Part shown: positions 5,208 through 11,697 of the stretch, in pieces
How the letters are laid out: every line of letters begins with the position of its first letter
How positions within the stretch are numbered: position 1 is the stretch's first letter
Assembly: GCA_023245915.1 (NCBI GenBank)
Contig: JAHFJK010000030.1
Span: 1-12,785 of the forward strand
DNA: 12,785 nt
Source of the DNA: Candidatus Doudnabacteria bacterium
GTDB taxonomy: Bacteria; Patescibacteriota; Doudnabacteria; UBA920
Reading direction: 5' to 3'
Notes under the pieces: generated by a model
Databases searched by the model: none
The model's input: only the letters and a program-made list of their open reading frames with translations
Told to the model about the DNA's origin: nothing
Made by a program: the position numbers and the translations under genes

Positions 5208-6699
5208 CTTTTTTCAATTTACTTACCCCAAACAACCACGGATGAGTTAATATATTATTTCCCACAAATAGTCTCAAAAAGGTGCGGGTTACAGTAATAG
5301 CGGTAAACATGGAAATTAGAATACCAACGCCCAAAGTGACGGCAAAGCCTTTAATGCCTGGCGAGCCGAAGTAATACAAAATCCCAGTGGTAATCAAGCT
5401 GGAGACATTGGAATCGCGGATGCTTAACCAGGCCCGGTTAAAGCCGTCTTCCACCGCTTTGTGGATTTCTTTGCCCGCGCGGATTTCTTCTTTTAATCTT
5501 TCAAAAATTAAAATATTAGCGTCGACCGCCATGCCAATGGACAGAATGAAACCGGCGATGCCCGCTAAAGTTAAAGTTACCGGTGAAAGGCCGTTAACAA
5601 ACATCAAAACAATATAGCTTAGCAACGCCAACGCGCCAAACCAGGCGCTAACAGTTAACCCCAGAAGGAAAAACATACCAACTAAAACAACAGCGGTCAA
5701 AGAAATGCCGATTTTAAAGACTGCAAATGAAACCAGCGCGTAAATGAGCAATGCCAAGGCTGCCAACAGGCCAGGAAAGCGATAGTAAATTAGCATAAAC
5801 AGCACTATCATAATCAAACCAATCAGGCCCGCCACAACAGATTTTTGCACTGATTCTTTACCCAAAGTTGCCCCGACATTTTCCTGTGAAATCAAATGAA
5901 TGGGTACGGGTAAAGCGCCGCTGTTTAAGCGCGTTGCCAAAGCTTTAGCGCTTTCTACAGAAAAATTGCCGTTAATTATCGGCTGGACGTTGTCTGCGGC
6001 GTTAGCCAGGCTTGGATCTACAGTCGGCGCACTTATCGGCTGGCCGTCCACAAATATACCAATAGGCTTGCCTACGTTTTCCCTGACTATTTTTGCAAAT
6101 AACTTTTGTCCATCAGAGTTAAATTGCAGTCGTACTACAATTTGGTTAGTCAGGCTTTGTGCCCCCTGCATGTCCACGGTCGCTTTAGTCAGTTGTTTGC
6201 CGGAAAGGCCGGTGGAGACCCATAAGTCTTCAGGATTTATGCTGACTTGCGTGCCGGTGGCGCCGGCTTTAACCGCGGTAGGCTTAGGGTTGGGATTTTG
6301 TACTTTAAATTCTAAGTACGGGGTCTGGCCAATTTGATTAATCGCCTCGTTAATGTCCTTAATCCCGGGCAGTTCAACAATAATCCTGTCACTGCCGGTA
6401 ACCTGCACCACGGGTTCACTGACGCCAAAGCTGTTGACCCGCCGCTCCACCGTGTCACGGATAGCGGCAAGCGCGTCCGCCTGATCTTCTTTCTTTATGT
6501 CTTTAAACTCTGCCTGATAGACCAAATGGCTGCCCCCCTGTAAATCCAAACCTAAACGCACTTTGAACTGCTGTTCGTAATTAATTTTTAACTTCTTAAA
6601 ATTGATTTTACTGCCTTTGGGCAGGACTATCCACACACCTGCCGCGGCTATAAGTAAAATTAGAAAAAGAGATACAAAAAGTCTAAGTTTTGGATGCAT
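5185..6699 (-). CDS. secD: Protein translocase subunit SecD, with an extra hydrophobic segment
   Basis: The 504-residue protein partners with SecF in Sec export. The N-terminal membrane segment (7-26) is followed by RLGLDLQGGSHLVYQ (48-62), the P1-type domain starting near VERRVNSFGVSEPVVQ (84-99), the head region with IGIFVDGQPISAPTV (213-227), and NSGALPVPI (259-267). The membrane block from 288 on contains GMAVDANILIFERLKEE (389-405) with the conserved aspartate at 393. E. coli SecD has about 30 residues between the second membrane helix start and the GIAG motif; here there are about 68. Residues about 331-372 therefore appear to be an added hydrophobic pair. The start ATG at 6699 has no Shine-Dalgarno sequence. 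Its leader of about 70 bases holds word cluster D. Confidence 0.95.
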   Translation of the reverse strand: MHPKLRLFVSLFLILLIAAAGVWIVLPKGSKINFKKLKINYEQQFKVRLGLDLQGGSHLVYQAEFKDIKKEDQADALAAIRDTVERRVNSFGVSEPVVQVTGSDRIIVELPGIKDINEAINQIGQTPYLEFKVQNPNPKPTAVKAGATGTQVSINPEDLWVSTGLSGKQLTKATVDMQGAQSLTNQIVVRLQFNSDGQKLFAKIVRENVGKPIGIFVDGQPISAPTVDPSLANAADNVQPIINGNFSVESAKALATRLNSGALPVPIHLISQENVGATLGKESVQKSVVAGLIGLIMIVLFMLIYYRFPGLLAALALLIYALVSFAVFKIGISLTAVVLVGMFFLLGLTVSAWFGALALLSYIVLMFVNGLSPVTLTLAGIAGFILSIGMAVDANILIFERLKEEIRAGKEIHKAVEDGFNRAWLSIRDSNVSSLITTGILYYFGSPGIKGFAVTLGVGILISMFTAITVTRTFLRLFVGNNILTHPWLFGVSKLKKGDANMRT

Positions 6700-6776
6700 A
6701 ATATCTATTAATATCTACATAATATCCCAATATCCGTTACAGATATTTATTGATACCCGGATATTAATTGATATTA
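6699..6776. repeat. Phased inverted word cluster D in the secD leader (TAATATC / GATATTA)
   Basis: taatatc begins at 6699, 6709 and 6720, and caatatc at 6728; then gatatt begins at 6742, 6760 and 6770, with a degenerate tgatac at 6751. Spacing is 8-11 bases within both halves, close to one DNA turn. The last copy overlaps the -10 box of the secD promoter. Confidence 0.8.
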
Positions 6777-6800
6777 TAGCAAACCTTTGAGTTTTAACAA
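6773..6800 (-). promoter_or_regulatory. Promoter of secDF
   Basis: TATAAT (6778-6773) has an extended TGC just upstream, and TTGTTA (6800-6795) lies 16 bases further up. An eight-base C tract (6801-6808 on the plus strand) abuts the -35 box. The promoter lies between the L,D-transpeptidase stop and secD. Confidence 0.6.
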
Positions 6801-6813
6801 CCCCCCCCATCGA

Positions 6814-7446
6814 TTATTCAATAGTTACCTTTGTGCCTGTATCTGCCCAATTGTAAAGCCCTTCCATGTTGTCGTAAGAGACATTAACACAGCCGTGGCT
6901 CATGGGTTGGCCGAATTTGTTGTGCCAGTAAGCGCCATGGATGTAAAAATTTCCGCGCGCCCCGGTTTTAAACATTAAATTCCATCTGGTTTTTGGATAG
7001 CTATAACCGGGTCCAATATAGTCAACAACGGGCTTTTTCTTTATTACCTCAAACTCGCCCGTGGGTGTGGTATTTCTAACACCGCTGGAGATTTTGAAGG
7101 TGTCTATAATATAGTCGCCAAGTTTGTAGCTTAAACTTTGGTCTGCCAAAGCCACAACAATACTTTTTTCCAGGCGATCGCCGCCCCTTTTATTGGGGTC
7201 AAAACCAAATTTTACTTCCTCGCCGTCAACAAATCCGTCTGAATCGTTATCGGCTTTGACAGGGTCAGTGTGATAAATGTAGTTTTCCTCATAATCCGAC
7301 AAACCGTCGTTGTCAGTATCCATTTTTTTCAAATCATCGCTTGATGGCCGTGCTTCCAAAGCCAGTGTCTTGCCCATTGGTAAAAAAATCAGGGCCGAAG
7401 CCAGAAGTAAAATTTTGATTTTATGTTTCAATTTTGTTTCAGCCAA
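6814..7446 (-). CDS. Exported L,D-transpeptidase (YkuD domain) with thrombospondin-3/EF-hand-like calcium loops
   Basis: The 210-residue protein starts with a basic stretch and a hydrophobic core (residues 5-30), a Sec signal peptide probably cleaved after TLALEA or close by. Next come two acidic DxDxDGxxDxxE loops, DTDNDGLSDYEE (43-54) and DNDSDGFVDGEE (67-78), of the calcium-binding thrombospondin type 3 / dockerin kind. The C-terminal YkuD domain has its conserved histidine at 170 (YIHGAYWHN) and the catalytic SHGCVNVS motif at 183-190 with Cys186. YkuD enzymes make 3-3 cross-links in peptidoglycan or attach proteins to it, outside the membrane. The start ATG overlaps the aminopeptidase gene by 19 bases, indicating translational coupling. 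Fold and active site are clear; the exact substrate is not. Confidence 0.92.
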   Translation of the reverse strand: MAETKLKHKIKILLLASALIFLPMGKTLALEARPSSDDLKKMDTDNDGLSDYEENYIYHTDPVKADNDSDGFVDGEEVKFGFDPNKRGGDRLEKSIVVALADQSLSYKLGDYIIDTFKISSGVRNTTPTGEFEVIKKKPVVDYIGPGYSYPKTRWNLMFKTGARGNFYIHGAYWHNKFGQPMSHGCVNVSYDNMEGLYNWADTGTKVTIE

Positions 7447-10097
7447 TGTTCAATGTGTTTCCCGTCCCGTTTTTGCCACGCATCAAAACAGGAAATTTGC
7501 TCTATGACTTGCGCGACGCTGCGCTCCGCTCCCGGGGCCGGATGCTTTTTGAAAAATTGCCGGACGTCTTGAGCATCTGCGGCAGTTACTAAGTTGCCCG
7601 CTGATTTTATAAACCTGTTTAACATATGACCGGAAGCGGGATAGCGGGTAAGCAGTGTTTTCCAGTTGTCTTTGGTAAACTTCCAGGCAATCCGCCTGCC
7701 CAAAGGATTGCTCCAGACTGACATGAAGATTGAAGGGCTGTCTTGCAAACGGACATGTTCGGATAAAGCAAATTTTAATGTTTTTTTCAAAAGCGCCGGG
7801 TTTTTAAATTGCCCCAAAGCCCTGCCAATGCGGTTTCTCTCCTCGCTCAGGCTTTCTGTTTTGTATTTTGAAATAAAATAATCATAAGTGTCAACCCCTC
7901 CGGTTTGCGCCGCAACATAATAAACCACTCCCCGAATGTCAGCCGGAATGCTTTGGTTTCTATTGAAGGCTTTTTTAAAAATATTCAAGCCTTCGCTTAA
8001 AATTTTGGTGTCATTAAAGCCTGCCAACTGTGACAAAGCCAGGCTTCGCAGCAATGCGGTCGTATGGCCCTCCCCTTTCTTAGGACGCCAGTCTAATTTC
8101 TGTCCAATTTTGGAAAAAATCATCCGTGCGAATTTTTCAAAAAGTGGATAATATTTTTGTTCAAACAAAAGCGAGGTAAGATCTGACAATCCCGAAGCCA
8201 ACTGCAGCCAAACAGTATAGTCGGTTTCGTCTTTGTAGGCCAACGCAAGCTCAAGCGCTTGCGCTGTAGGAAAATCACCCGATTGCGACAGGGCAAAAGC
8301 ATCACGGATAATACCCAAACGATCTAAGGCAGAAAGTTTTTTGTTTGCGATAGGTTCTCTTAAAGCTACCAACATTTGTGCAGGATAATCTGTCCTAAAA
8401 AATCCTGTTTCCCCCGAATTAATCTTCAATGGTAAAAAAGTATCATAGTAGAGACTATTGAACTTTTCAGCTTTTAATAAAACTTTATAATCCTGGTTAT
8501 TCTTCAGTCCGCGGATACTTATAGGTATTTGCCAAATGGTTTTGTCATTTATTTGTGATTTGGAAATTGGTGAAGAAAAAAATCTGCTTTGTTTAAATTC
8601 CAAACCCTTTGGTTTTTGAACGATTTTTACCACAGGATAGCCGGCTTTACCTGTCCAGTTTTGCATTAGTTTGCGCACCGGCTTTTTGGAAATTTTTTCA
8701 AACGCCTGCCACAAATGCACAGTCGAAGCGTTTTTGTAGGAATGTTTTTTTAAATAGTAACGAAGACCGTTGCGAAAATCTTTTTCACCCAAATATCCGG
8801 CCAACATTCTAATAACGCTGGCGCCTTTGCTGTAACTAATTTCGTCAAAAATTTCCCCAATTTCGTCCGGATGATAGACTTGTATTTCAATAGGATGGGT
8901 ATTTTTCAGGCTGTCTAAATCCAAAGCGGGATTCAAATCGTGGGCCGCGAATTGCGTCCAAATATCCCATTTGGGAAAAACCTGGTTAACTGCTAAATAT
9001 TCAATATAAGACGCAAAACCCTCGTTTAACCACAAATGCGTCCACCATTCCATTGTGACTAAATTGCCAAACCACTGGTGAGCCAGTTCGTGGGCAATTA
9101 CCAGCGCGACCCACTGTTTGTTTGCAGCAGAAGAGTGCTCGTTGTCAACTAACAGAGCAGCTTCGCGATAAGTTACCGCGCCCCAATTCTCCATAGCCCC
9201 GTGGGAAAAATCAGGAATGGCGATAAGGTCTAAAACCGGCAAAGGATAGGGTATGTCAAAATATTTATTATAAAATTCTAAAATTTTAATTGCTGTATCG
9301 AGCGCAAATTTTGCCTGGTGCTTTTTCCCAGGCGTTACGAAGACTCGGACTAGCGTCCCCTCCCCTTTTGAGGGGAGGGCTGGGGAGGGGTTGTTTTTTT
9401 CGCCCGCTTTGGCATATCCTTCGATGTATTCAAATTCGCCGACAATAAAAGCAACAAGATATGTTGACATTTTTGGCGTGGCCGCGAATTTTACCAAATT
9501 GTAGCCGCTCTCATGCTCCAAAAGACCTTCATTATCACCTTCTCCCTTTGGGAGAAGGTGGCCCGTAGGGCCGGATGAGGGTTCATTGACAGGCAAAGTA
9601 TTAGAGATTGCTGTCAAACCTTTTGGAGTCATGAGGGTAATATCAAATACAGCTTTTGCTGCCGGTTCATCAAAGCACGGAAAAGCCCTCCGGGCGTCTG
9701 TAGCTTCAAACTGGGTGGTGGCAATATACCGATCCTTCCCTTGGTGAGTATATTTGCTCCTATAAAAGCCTCGCATCTTGTCGTTCAAAATTCCCTTAAA
9801 AGACAAGCTCAACTCCCCTTTTCCCTTGGGCAACAGTTTAGCAAAAGTAAAAGTAGCAGTTTCTTCTTTTTGATTGTAAGTTATTGTCTTTGCTTGAAAT
9901 TTGAAATTTGAAATTTGAAATTTTATATCAGATACCTCAAGCTCCTTTGCGTGCAGACTAATTTCCCTCACCGATTTTTCCAAATTTAAATAAATCGTCT
10001 CTTCACCTTCAAAAGTAAAGCCGTTTAAATCGGGTTTTATCATTAAGCGATAGCGCTGGGGTTTTATATAATTGGCCAACCTAACGTTTTTTTTCAT
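7428..10097 (-). CDS. M1-family zinc aminopeptidase (PepN/puromycin-sensitive aminopeptidase type)
   Basis: The 889-residue protein matches M1 aminopeptidases throughout, closest in style to eukaryotic puromycin-sensitive aminopeptidase. It has an N-terminal beta domain with ILNDKMRGFYRSKY (103-116) and TQFEATDARRAFPCFDEP (128-145); the exopeptidase motif GAMEN at 300-304; zinc site HELAH (336-340) with the third ligand Glu359 in LNEGFAS; and the transition-state tyrosine at 422 in ISYSKGASVIRML. An ERAP1-like helical C-terminal domain follows. It removes N-terminal residues from peptides and, lacking a signal peptide, is cytoplasmic. AAGGAG (10108-10103) lies five bases before the ATG, one of few Shine-Dalgarno sequences here. 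Three repeat-derived segments are translated in frame, near residues 57-68, 173-191 and 235-247. The TGA stop overlaps the next gene. Confidence 0.95.
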   Translation of the reverse strand: MKKNVRLANYIKPQRYRLMIKPDLNGFTFEGEETIYLNLEKSVREISLHAKELEVSDIKFQISNFKFQAKTITYNQKEETATFTFAKLLPKGKGELSLSFKGILNDKMRGFYRSKYTHQGKDRYIATTQFEATDARRAFPCFDEPAAKAVFDITLMTPKGLTAISNTLPVNEPSSGPTGHLLPKGEGDNEGLLEHESGYNLVKFAATPKMSTYLVAFIVGEFEYIEGYAKAGEKNNPSPALPSKGEGTLVRVFVTPGKKHQAKFALDTAIKILEFYNKYFDIPYPLPVLDLIAIPDFSHGAMENWGAVTYREAALLVDNEHSSAANKQWVALVIAHELAHQWFGNLVTMEWWTHLWLNEGFASYIEYLAVNQVFPKWDIWTQFAAHDLNPALDLDSLKNTHPIEIQVYHPDEIGEIFDEISYSKGASVIRMLAGYLGEKDFRNGLRYYLKKHSYKNASTVHLWQAFEKISKKPVRKLMQNWTGKAGYPVVKIVQKPKGLEFKQSRFFSSPISKSQINDKTIWQIPISIRGLKNNQDYKVLLKAEKFNSLYYDTFLPLKINSGETGFFRTDYPAQMLVALREPIANKKLSALDRLGIIRDAFALSQSGDFPTAQALELALAYKDETDYTVWLQLASGLSDLTSLLFEQKYYPLFEKFARMIFSKIGQKLDWRPKKGEGHTTALLRSLALSQLAGFNDTKILSEGLNIFKKAFNRNQSIPADIRGVVYYVAAQTGGVDTYDYFISKYKTESLSEERNRIGRALGQFKNPALLKKTLKFALSEHVRLQDSPSIFMSVWSNPLGRRIAWKFTKDNWKTLLTRYPASGHMLNRFIKSAGNLVTAADAQDVRQFFKKHPAPGAERSVAQVIEQISCFDAWQKRDGKHIEHWLKQN
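9357..9395. repeat. Palindromic repeat inside the aminopeptidase gene, coding NNPSPALPSKGEG
   Basis: CCCTCCCC (9358-9365) and GGGGAGGG (9372-9379) form a perfect eight-base stem with a six-base loop, followed by a related ggggagggg (9382-9390). The minus strand encodes residues 235-247. Compared with human puromycin-sensitive aminopeptidase the protein has roughly a dozen extra residues at exactly this place. Confidence 0.75.
9525..9581. repeat. REP-like double hairpin inside the aminopeptidase gene, coding PSSGPTGHLLPKGEG
   Basis: caccttctccc (9536-9546) pairs perfectly with gggagaaggtg (9550-9560) over a three-base loop. Directly next to it gccc (9561-9564) pairs with gggc (9568-9571). The minus strand encodes residues 173-191 in frame. 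The CCTTCTCCC/GGGAGAAGG hairpin with an adjoining ccggatgaggg tail resembles repetitive extragenic palindromes seen in many bacterial genomes. Confidence 0.75.
9894..9924. repeat. Tandem heptamer TTGAAAT x4 inside the aminopeptidase gene
   Basis: Four perfect copies of ttgaaat occupy 9894-9921, plus a partial copy. Because 21 bases equal seven codons, the minus strand reads KFQISNF again and again; here DIKFQISNFKFQ at residues 57-68. Alignment by eye with the human enzyme shows little net length change here. Confidence 0.85.
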
Positions 10098-10198
10098 TTA
10101 TACTCCTTCGCTAATCAAATTCCGATTTTGTGTTTTGGATAAAATTAATAATAACCAATAAAATTAAGTAATAACAGCATAAGCTTCGGAGTATTATA
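10098..10198 (-). promoter_or_regulatory. Probable promoter and leader of the aminopeptidase gene
   Basis: TATAAT (10198-10193) lies just past the stop of the upstream Ham1 gene, but without a convincing -35 box. The leader of about 90 bases ends in AAGGAG five bases before the ATG. It contains an imperfect direct repeat: ataaaattaataataac (10139-10155) and the same word with one added G (10158-10175). Confidence 0.4.
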
Positions 10199-10199
10199 C

Positions 10200-10769
10200 C
10201 TAAATTAATTTAGCAATTGAGTATAACAAAAACTTTTTAAATTTATTTGCTCCTCGCCCGCGGGCACTAAACTTAGAATAAATTTCTGTGCCTTCACCTT
10301 TAAGCTCTGCCAGGGTTTTAGAAGATCCTTGCGGCATAAATATCGGATCCACTCCGAAACCGTGCTTTCCTCTTGGTTTTACAATCCTGCCTTTTACTTT
10401 ACCTTCAAAAAAATAAATTTGCTTAGGACTTTTGGCGTAAGCGATTATAGTTCTCATTTCCGCCCCAAAATCTCCGAGTTTTTTTGCCAGCTCATATAAA
10501 CCTTTTGGCTCAAGCGCATACAAAAACCATTTCATAAATGGCCCGGGAAGCATTTTATTGAAAGCCTGGTAATAAGCGGACGTGTCTTCCACAAAAAAAT
10601 CTCGCTTGTGATGCTTAAAGGCTTCTTTTAATTTATGACGGATAATTTTATAAACATCCAGTTCCTGAATTTCCTCCAAATCAATATTAACGGCCCTGAT
10701 TTTAATTGGCGCAAGAATTTCTGTCATTTCTTTAACTTTGCCTTTGTTGCCGGTAATAAACTTTAGCAT
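10200..10769 (-). CDS. Ham1/ITPA-family non-canonical purine NTP pyrophosphatase
   Basis: The 189-residue protein belongs to the Ham1/RdgB/ITPA family, which hydrolyses ITP, dITP and XTP to monophosphates plus pyrophosphate and keeps deaminated purines out of nucleic acids. Visible family features are FITGNKGKVKE (4-14) at the nucleotide loop, VEDTSAYYQAFN (60-71) with the metal-binding acidic pair, LPGPFMKWFL (74-83), GRIVKPRG (127-134) and FGVDPIF (138-144). The LPGPFMKWFL form is closer to archaeal and eukaryotic ITPA than to E. coli RdgB. The C-terminal SHR motif, which contacts the base, reads SAR (168-170) here; the histidine is missing. No Shine-Dalgarno sequence was found. The gene stands between a repeat-rich gap and the aminopeptidase gene. 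Confidence 0.88.
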   Translation of the reverse strand: MLKFITGNKGKVKEMTEILAPIKIRAVNIDLEEIQELDVYKIIRHKLKEAFKHHKRDFFVEDTSAYYQAFNKMLPGPFMKWFLYALEPKGLYELAKKLGDFGAEMRTIIAYAKSPKQIYFFEGKVKGRIVKPRGKHGFGVDPIFMPQGSSKTLAELKGEGTEIYSKFSARGRGANKFKKFLLYSIAKLI

Positions 10770-10776
10770 AAGTGCT

Positions 10777-10824
10777 TTGTCATTCCGGAAAATTTATATT
10801 GATATTAAATTTATCCGGAATCTA
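10777..10824. repeat. Interspersed palindromic repeat, copy 1 (uninterrupted)
   Basis: Starts ttgtcattccggaaaattta and ends with gaatcta. attccgga (10782-10789) is inverted at 10813-10820, and the inner aaattta/taaattt continues the stem with a single bulge. It shares this outline with the copy at 11630-11696. It lies directly upstream of the Ham1 gene, so it forms part of its leader. Confidence 0.75.
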
Positions 10825-10942
10825 GTTTTATAAGATCTCCTCCGCCAGCTGGCGAAGCGAGTCAAGGAATCCCTAAAAGACAACAATAACAAAAATTAAG
10901 GGATCCCCCACCACATTCGGCGGATCGGGTTGACTGATAAAA
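10825..10942. repeat. Repeat-rich gap with a perfect palindrome
   Basis: No gene is seen in the gap between the PNPOx-like and Ham1 genes. It contains the perfect 12-base palindrome CGCCAGCTGGCG (10843-10854) and the opposed words ggaatccct (10875-10883) and agggatccc. The minus-strand side of the latter runs into TTAATTTTTG and could help terminate the PNPOx-like transcript. Confidence 0.45.
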
Positions 10943-11365
10943 TTAAATAAACTTTAATTCTTCCCTTTGCCAGGGTTCGGTAGACAAATCAGAATATCTT
11001 AACCACTTAGGAGTAATTTTTAAAAACACGGCCCGTTCCGGCTTAATGTATTTCGCCACAGTCGGCATTTTTTCCAGCACCCCCATGGTAATTTCGTTTA
11101 TTTTTTCAGAGTCGGTAATGTGTTCAGCTTCGCCTTCAATTTGCGCGGTTTTACCCTGCTCCCAACCAATTACCATTGCCACGCGTGGATTTTTCTTGAT
11201 GTTGGCCACCTTGCGCGAACTGTCAAAGGTAGCGACATAAATTTCAAAATTTTGGTTAATCCCAAAACCCACCACCGAAGCTTCCGGCAGGGCGCTGGAA
11301 TTTACAGTGGAAATAACAGCAATGTGATGTTGTTTAATGAAATCGAATATTTGCTCTTTGGTCAT
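10943..11365 (-). CDS. Pyridoxamine 5'-phosphate oxidase-like flavin split-barrel protein
   Basis: The 140-residue protein fits the small PNPOx-like/FMN-binding split-barrel fold. It has an N-terminal helix (FDFIKQHHIAVISTV), the strand pair ALPEASVVGFG with the typical small-to-hydrophobic pattern, the SSRKVANIKKNPRVAMVIG segment (about 49-67) that in relatives helps bind the FMN phosphate, and a GEAEHITDSEK strand-helix. The fold serves flavin-dependent oxidases, reductases and F420 enzymes, so the reaction cannot be named from sequence; a true pyridoxine oxidase would be longer. The ATG has no Shine-Dalgarno sequence and is preceded by AT-rich leader. A TGC-TATAAT promoter lies about 48 bases upstream. 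It is probably cytoplasmic and homodimeric, by family analogy. Confidence 0.85.
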   Translation of the reverse strand: MTKEQIFDFIKQHHIAVISTVNSSALPEASVVGFGINQNFEIYVATFDSSRKVANIKKNPRVAMVIGWEQGKTAQIEGEAEHITDSEKINEITMGVLEKMPTVAKYIKPERAVFLKITPKWLRYSDLSTEPWQREELKFI

Positions 11366-11412
11366 AAATTTTTTTGTTAATTTTAAACAAATTAAAAACC
11401 GATCGCCTAATT

Positions 11413-11421
11413 ATTATAGCA
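11413..11421 (-). promoter_or_regulatory. Extended -10 promoter of the PNPOx-like gene
   Basis: TGCTATAAT on the minus strand combines a perfect -10 hexamer with the TGn extension. There is no clear -35 box, which extended -10 promoters tolerate. It lies between the 49-codon ORF and the PNPOx-like start. Confidence 0.5.
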
Positions 11422-11443
11422 TAATTACAACAATCGGATGTTT

Positions 11444-11593
11444 TTAGGGTTTGTAACGGTCAAATCTTTTAGCCAAAGCGCCAAGAGAATTTTGAAGTTT
11501 TTCAAAGTCTTCCTTTGATGCAATTAGTTCTAGCAATTCTTTCACACTTTGATCAATATAATCAAAAAGAGGTTTAAAATTAGTTTCGCTCAT
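11444..11593 (-). CDS. Small helical protein, 49 residues, unknown function
   Basis: An ATG at 11593 opens 49 codons ending in TAA at 11446-11444. The product is acidic to neutral, with no cysteine, and has an almost continuous amphipathic heptad pattern: FDYIDQSVKELLELIASK, then FEKLQNSLGALAKRFDRY. This suggests a short coiled coil or helical hairpin. Similar tiny helical proteins of unknown function are common in CPR genomes. The start is preceded by AT-rich sequence without a Shine-Dalgarno, like most minus-strand genes here. The next gene, the PNPOx-like protein, has its own promoter. The amino-acid pattern makes a real gene likely, but no family is recognised. Confidence 0.55.
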   Translation of the reverse strand: MSETNFKPLFDYIDQSVKELLELIASKEDFEKLQNSLGALAKRFDRYKP

Positions 11594-11629
11594 AAATTAA
11601 CTACAAACTTTTTTCTTTAAAAGTCAAAC

Positions 11630-11696
11630 TTGTCATTCCAGAAAATTTAGACTGCTATTAAATCTATCCGCCTGCCTGCCGTAGGCAGGGAATCTA
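11630..11696. repeat. Interspersed palindromic repeat, copy 2, carrying an inserted palindrome
   Basis: Shares the left part ttgtcattcc-gaaaattta, the middle tattaaat-tatccg and the right end gaatcta with the copy at 10777-10824. Between tatccg and gaatcta it has cctgcctgccgtaggcagg (11671-11689) plus one G, a palindrome with seven-base arms that is absent from copy 1. Confidence 0.75.
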
Positions 11697-11697
11697 T

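Noticed and set aside
5387..6543. Several long plus-strand ORFs opposite secD (for example 5900-6337)
   Set aside because: They have no family likeness or ribosome site and lie wholly opposite a strongly conserved gene; they are by-products of its codon usage.
8045..8080. A third repeat insertion in the aminopeptidase (RPKKGEGH)
   Set aside because: M1 aminopeptidases normally have a similar LGW-P-GE-H-TALLR segment here, so the KGEG is native.
9894..9924. CRISPR-like array
   Set aside because: Units are seven bases, tandem and without spacers, inside a conserved coding gene.
10098..10198. Leader of the aminopeptidase gene: atactcc facing ggagtat could hide the Shine-Dalgarno sequence
   Set aside because: If the TATAAT at 10193-10198 is used, the pairing partner lies at or before the transcription start and would not be in the RNA.
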